From: Lachnospiraceae bacterium
GTDB taxonomy: Bacteria > Bacillota > Clostridia > Lachnospirales > Lachnospiraceae
DNA: 64,000 bases
NCBI GenBank assembly: GCA_009774175.1
Contig: VSNG01000019.1
Span: 4,777 to 68,776 of the forward strand
Direction: 5' to 3'
Below the pieces are notes generated by a model. It did not search any database. It was not told the DNA's origin and saw nothing but the letters and a program-made list of their open reading frames with translations. The translations under genes were made by a program, and so were the position numbers. Below, one piece after another: positions 61,401 through 64,000 of the stretch. Position 1 is the stretch's first letter. Each line of letters begins with the position of its first letter.

Positions 61401-63474
61401 TCTGTACAGCGACGGAAGAAAGGCGGAGCTTTCCTATACGCCCTTGCGGCAGCTTGCCATGGTTAAGGACTGGCTGGGAGAGACGAGGATTGACAGGGAC
61501 AGACAGGGGATGCCGGTAGCTGTCACAGATCATAAGGGAAGATGCGTTCATTATGAATGGGGCAGTTTGGGAGAAAAAAAGAAGCTGGTCTATCCGGACG
61601 GTACGACGCTTACATGGCAGTATGATAAAATGTTGCGTCCGGTTTCGCTTGCGAGAACGGCAGGAGGAGAAACGCCGCTCCGGATCGATTATCGTTATGA
61701 CGAGATGGGAAGGCTTCTGGAAAAACAGGATACCGGCGGCTATCATACCGTCTGGCATTATAATGAAATGGGACAGTTGGCAGAACTGCTGCATAAAGAC
61801 CAAAGGGAGACACTGGAAAGATTTTGTTATACGTATGACCCTATGGGCAATAAAACCACGATCAAAAAGGAGAGAAACGGATTCCCCGCAGAGAGCGGGG
61901 AGTACCGTTATGTTTATGATGCGCTGCAAAGGCTGACTGAGGTAGAAAAAGACGGAAAGAGGCTGCGCAGTTATCAGTATGATTCTTTCGGGAACCGCAT
62001 CTGTATGGAAGATTATGGCGAAGATATGCGGCATGTATTTGCCTATGACAGCATGAACCGGATGTTGGAGGAAACGGTTTCTCCCATATCAGGGGCGGAG
62101 GAAGCGGTCCGGCATATGACCTATGCTTATGACGGAAGAGGTAATCTGACGGGAGAGTACTGTGACGGCCGTTTGCTCCACGGGTATGCCTATAATGCGG
62201 CCAACAGACTGGAAAAAGCATGGAATGGCAGAGGCGAGGAAGCTGATTATTTTTATAATGCCCTTGGACAGAGGACGGGAAGGTACAGTGGAAAGGAGAC
62301 GGAAGAATATGTACTGGATCTGACCAAGCCCTATCACAATCTTCTCGGCATAGAAAAAGCGGAGGGAGGGCAGAAATTCTTCTGGGACAGTAATGTGGCA
62401 GTCATGGAGGATGAGCGCAGAAGTCTGCATTATTATATGCAGGATGAGTTAGGCAGTCCTCTTCGTGTACTGTATGAGAGCGGCAGAGGGGAAGTCTATG
62501 GCTATGATGAATTTGGACGGGAAACTTCTTTTGAAGGCCGCTACAGCAGACAGGGTGAGAAACAGCCTTTCGGTTATACGGGATACCGTTATGAAGTGAT
62601 CGGGCAGACTTATTTCGCGCAGGCAAGGGAATATCGGCCGGAGTATGGACGTTTTCTGGCGGAGGATAGTAAGAGGGGCAGGGCCGCTGTGCCAAAGACG
62701 AGAAACCGCTACGGGTACTGCTGGAATAATCCTGTTGGGATGGTGGATTTGAACGGTATGGAGCCGGAGGTTCCGGATATGAATTCGTTGCTTCAGCCGC
62801 TTAGGCCACAGGAGGAGACGCAGTTTCCAGAATTTGTGAATCCGTTTGAAACTATGGAGGAGAACAAGCCTGCAAGTGATTTTTTCGATTTAGAAGAATA
62901 TATGTCAACAATTCAGGCCGCGCCGCCGGAGGTAATACCAGAGCCAGTAACAGCGCCAGTGGAAGAAGATTATGGCGATGGGATTACGGCTAAAATCAGA
63001 GAAATCACGAAAGACTGGGAGGGAACTTTTGTATTGAGTGCTACGGGTTGCCTTGGAGATGGACTATACATGTCAGGAGGCTATCAACTTGCAATAGACT
63101 GGCATGGAAATGTTGTCGCATATCCCGTATATGGAACGGGAGCACAGGCAGGCTCATCAGCGAAGTTAGACTTTGCGATCGGTTATTTGGATGTTCCTTA
63201 TGCAGAAAAGGCAAAAGGATTTGGAACCGAAACAGGACTTTCGTTTGGGCTTTTTGGTATCGTGCCGGGTATATCATGGATAACGTCGAATGAAGACGAT
63301 GGAGAATTCATTGGCAATGGCGGTATGTTTCATGTAGGATTAGGAGGAAATCCGACTATAATAGAAGTTCATACCGCAATGTCAGACGCACTTGAAATTC
63401 CAGGGTCTGTAAAACAATTCAATATTTATGACAAGATCGATGAATTTTGGTTTTGGATGGAGAGTAAAATCTAG
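58480..63474 (+). CDS. RHS-repeat polymorphic toxin with N-terminal PAAR-like (DUF4280) domain
   Basis: 1,664 residues from ATG 58480 (AAGGAG upstream). Residues 1-113 form a cysteine-rich DUF4280 domain (VDGAKLRCMSGSKSG, NIPFFGECK, ESFLVCNRGSLIFP), a PAAR-like spike cap. Residues 148-230 are DUF6531-like (WLFDPINVNTGNFVYEKEDL). Many YD/RHS repeats follow (such as YEYDRDGRLAQV, YAYDELNRLVQI), forming a cocoon, up to the RHS-associated core (YGRFLAEDSK, YGYCWNNPVGMVDLNG) ending near residue 1425. The last ~240 residues are a separate C-terminal domain, Gly-rich (LSATGCLGDGLYMSGGYQLA, GLSFGLFGI), which I take for the toxin; no known nuclease or deaminase motif is seen. The next gene is the likely immunity gene. 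Confidence 0.9.
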   Translation: MGKSYLVDGAKLRCMSGSKSGCLHVSTGCNNYIENGRQKASCADCKPKDNIPFFGECKLKSGMSCEKYMKLKNKWETPGVIPLTERINGNEALTMESFLVCNRGSLIFPESSGQGGVQSIDWKEYWKRYLSEMFLSDIRGVAGKWLFDPINVNTGNFVYEKEDLIIRGITKLSFHVTYASMGENKGGSLGAGWHHNYEIFIEEAKGGVLWLHLGGGQMIPCMRSLGDVYELAGTAGLLRKETDGYRYVSGNGMEYQFDQYGKIVERKDREGNTDTFQYNKDGQLAQVNGANGGSLYYEYNKEGNLYRVSDHTGREVRLCYRYRVLCQFINSSGQSYTYQYNENLCLESLTTPRGIVGVKNVYDSANRVVEQITPDGGVVELRYDDGGMCTYAKNQEGFITSYESDDKFRNIRTIYRDSEEQFAYNERNQRTSYIDRNGNQTVYAYDDQGRICQVTDASGVRREFAYNKDGRMTSFRIDGKAVQENVYDQNGRLIKTVDALGRSRETVYGEKGLPKRMTMPDGSVMQISYDERGNVQSITDAYGVATAYAYDELNRLVQITDGAGNQIVYQYDERDHLLSETNQEGRVRRYTYDVSGRPVQIEDFDGGTVGVSYNAMGKPEVLTDKEGRKTKRIYNLSGRIEKEIFPTGRTTVYEYDRDGRLAQVIQMASEQEEAGKAVTDFSYDPVGNLLKVRAGDGQKVLSETVYEYDALNRVVAAVDPAGGRTAYAYDRRSGRVSSMIDAAGNEKTFRYNEAGELIEETDIRGNTIRYQYNEWGKVSAVTDAAGRVTRHYYLPGGRLEKSVYPSGRKIVYQYDALGRIQEKTDGKGYRLFYTYDPMGRVLRIADSAGLETAYTYDAAGHVSAVTDAGGNVTKYAYTLSGKLREVTDALGNRTEYTYDGEDRLLLIRQCGAKGEEDRTTEYERDAFGRVICVRNGAEEEHFCYDALGRMVERTDKDGLVTAYAYTADGRPESILYSDGRKAELSYTPLRQLAMVKDWLGETRIDRDRQGMPVAVTDHKGRCVHYEWGSLGEKKKLVYPDGTTLTWQYDKMLRPVSLARTAGGETPLRIDYRYDEMGRLLEKQDTGGYHTVWHYNEMGQLAELLHKDQRETLERFCYTYDPMGNKTTIKKERNGFPAESGEYRYVYDALQRLTEVEKDGKRLRSYQYDSFGNRICMEDYGEDMRHVFAYDSMNRMLEETVSPISGAEEAVRHMTYAYDGRGNLTGEYCDGRLLHGYAYNAANRLEKAWNGRGEEADYFYNALGQRTGRYSGKETEEYVLDLTKPYHNLLGIEKAEGGQKFFWDSNVAVMEDERRSLHYYMQDELGSPLRVLYESGRGEVYGYDEFGRETSFEGRYSRQGEKQPFGYTGYRYEVIGQTYFAQAREYRPEYGRFLAEDSKRGRAAVPKTRNRYGYCWNNPVGMVDLNGMEPEVPDMNSLLQPLRPQEETQFPEFVNPFETMEENKPASDFFDLEEYMSTIQAAPPEVIPEPVTAPVEEDYGDGITAKIREITKDWEGTFVLSATGCLGDGLYMSGGYQLAIDWHGNVVAYPVYGTGAQAGSSAKLDFAIGYLDVPYAEKAKGFGTETGLSFGLFGIVPGISWITSNEDDGEFIGNGGMFHVGLGGNPTIIEVHTAMSDALEIPGSVKQFNIYDKIDEFWFWMESKI

Positions 63475-63493
63475 TGTTTATAAGGAGCGGCAT

Positions 63494-63985
63494 ATGAATA
63501 AAGTTTTGTTTGAAACAGGATATATGGTAGATATAAGAGGAATTATGCTTACTGTCTTGAGTTACGGAGGACTTCTCTTATTTTATCTCAAGATAAAAAG
63601 CAATGCAAAAATAGAAAAAAGAGAAAACGTAGCATCACTTTTTACTGTAGTAGCAAAAGGAGTGTTAGTAATGAGTGTAATAGGGCTAGTATCTTTGATT
63701 AAAGAATATAAAGATGTTGTAATAACGTATAAAAACGGCAATTATGTTGAAATAGAGGGGACAGTGGAGAATTATAGTACAGTAAAAGATGACATTGAAT
63801 ATTTTACTGTAGACGGGGTGGACTTTAGATGTTCTGAAGGAGAAGTATTCGGATATGCAAAACTTAAAAAAAATAAAATTATAATAAGTGGACGACATTT
63901 AAGAATAAGATATATTCCACTTAAGCATGAGAATGTGATCGTGTACATCGAGCAGATGATGCCGGAGGAGTGGGAGACAGATTAG
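63494..63985 (+). CDS. Small membrane protein, candidate immunity protein for the RHS toxin
   Basis: 163 residues from ATG 63494, six bases after AAGGAG. Two hydrophobic helices (about 15-33 and 48-68) are followed by a beta-rich domain of about 95 residues (NGNYVEIEGTVENYSTVKDD, DGVDFRCSEGEVFGYAKLKK). It starts 19 bp after the RHS gene, has a lower GC content than the core genes, and has no recognised family. Location next to an RHS C-terminal toxin domain is the classic place of immunity genes. Two helices would suit protection from a membrane-acting toxin. The gene ends just before the window edge. Confidence 0.65.
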   Translation: MNKVLFETGYMVDIRGIMLTVLSYGGLLLFYLKIKSNAKIEKRENVASLFTVVAKGVLVMSVIGLVSLIKEYKDVVITYKNGNYVEIEGTVENYSTVKDDIEYFTVDGVDFRCSEGEVFGYAKLKKNKIIISGRHLRIRYIPLKHENVIVYIEQMMPEEWETD

Positions 63986-64000
63986 GCCGGAAGTATTCTT

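Noticed and set aside
59200..62300. Tandem repeats within the RHS gene as a CRISPR or satellite array
   Set aside because: Repeats are imperfect YD-type codon-level repeats of an RHS protein, with no constant repeat or spacer units.

Overview
The window looks like a chromosome segment of a spore-forming, low-to-moderate GC Clostridia, most likely a Lachnospiraceae-type gut anaerobe. Support comes from the spoIIGA-sigE pair, a separate sigG, strong AGGAGG ribosome binding sites, a dcw cluster with two large transpeptidase PBPs, an NADP-type gdhA, a DUF5688-type protein and the phosphatase/PASTA-kinase/rsgA order. This assignment rests on gene order and protein style, not on a database search.

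Region 1 (1-8.9 kb) is a translation and signalling run: the 3' part of fmt, a membrane zinc peptidase, rsmB, rlmN, a PP2C phosphatase, the PASTA kinase prkC and rsgA, then a frameshifted lipoprotein gene. The gaps on both sides of prkC hold elaborate nested hairpins. Region 2 (9.3-11.4 kb) is ychF and lgt. Region 3 (11.5-24.8 kb) is the division and wall cluster mraZ-rsmH-ftsL-PBP-PBP-mraY-murD-ftsW-murA-ftsQ-ftsZ, headed by a four-repeat MraZ operator. murE, murF, murG and ftsA are not in it. Region 4 (24.9-29.4 kb) is sporulation control: spoIIGA-sigE, a c-di-GMP response regulator (REC-HD-GYP-GGDEF) and a convergent sigG. Region 5 (29.6-41.5 kb) is housekeeping: zinc-ribbon/SH3 protein, PRC-barrel protein, nrdR, yqeG, aroE, aroK, aroQ, efp, a DUF5688-type gene, tRNA-Arg(CCG), an SH3 protein, gdhA, a Y-family polymerase with a LexA-like box, and a SRAP protein.

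Region 6 (41.5-64 kb) is the accessory region and the most interesting part. An agr-type quorum-sensing module (GHKL kinase and LytTR regulator on the minus strand, cyclic-peptide precursor and AgrB on the plus strand) reads directly into a long co-oriented gene train. The order is a membrane von Willebrand A protein, a 726-residue sheath-like protein, two tandem tail-tube/Hcp-like proteins, a J-domain protein, a decayed PAAR-like (DUF4280) gene, a lipoprotein, two FHA proteins, a membrane PP2C phosphatase, a degenerate PP2C-TPR membrane protein, two membrane-anchored paralogues (one broken), a giant RHS protein with a DUF4280 PAAR-like N-terminus and a C-terminal toxin-like domain, and a small membrane protein that is probably its immunity partner.

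My reading is a quorum-regulated, phospho-regulated contractile-injection or type VI-like delivery system in a Gram-positive organism, carrying an RHS effector-immunity pair. Sheath, tube and spike assignments rest on remote pattern similarity, genomic context and the firm DUF4280/RHS/FHA/PP2C calls. Baseplate, VgrG-type and membrane-complex genes were not recognised here; they may lie beyond the right edge or be too diverged to see.
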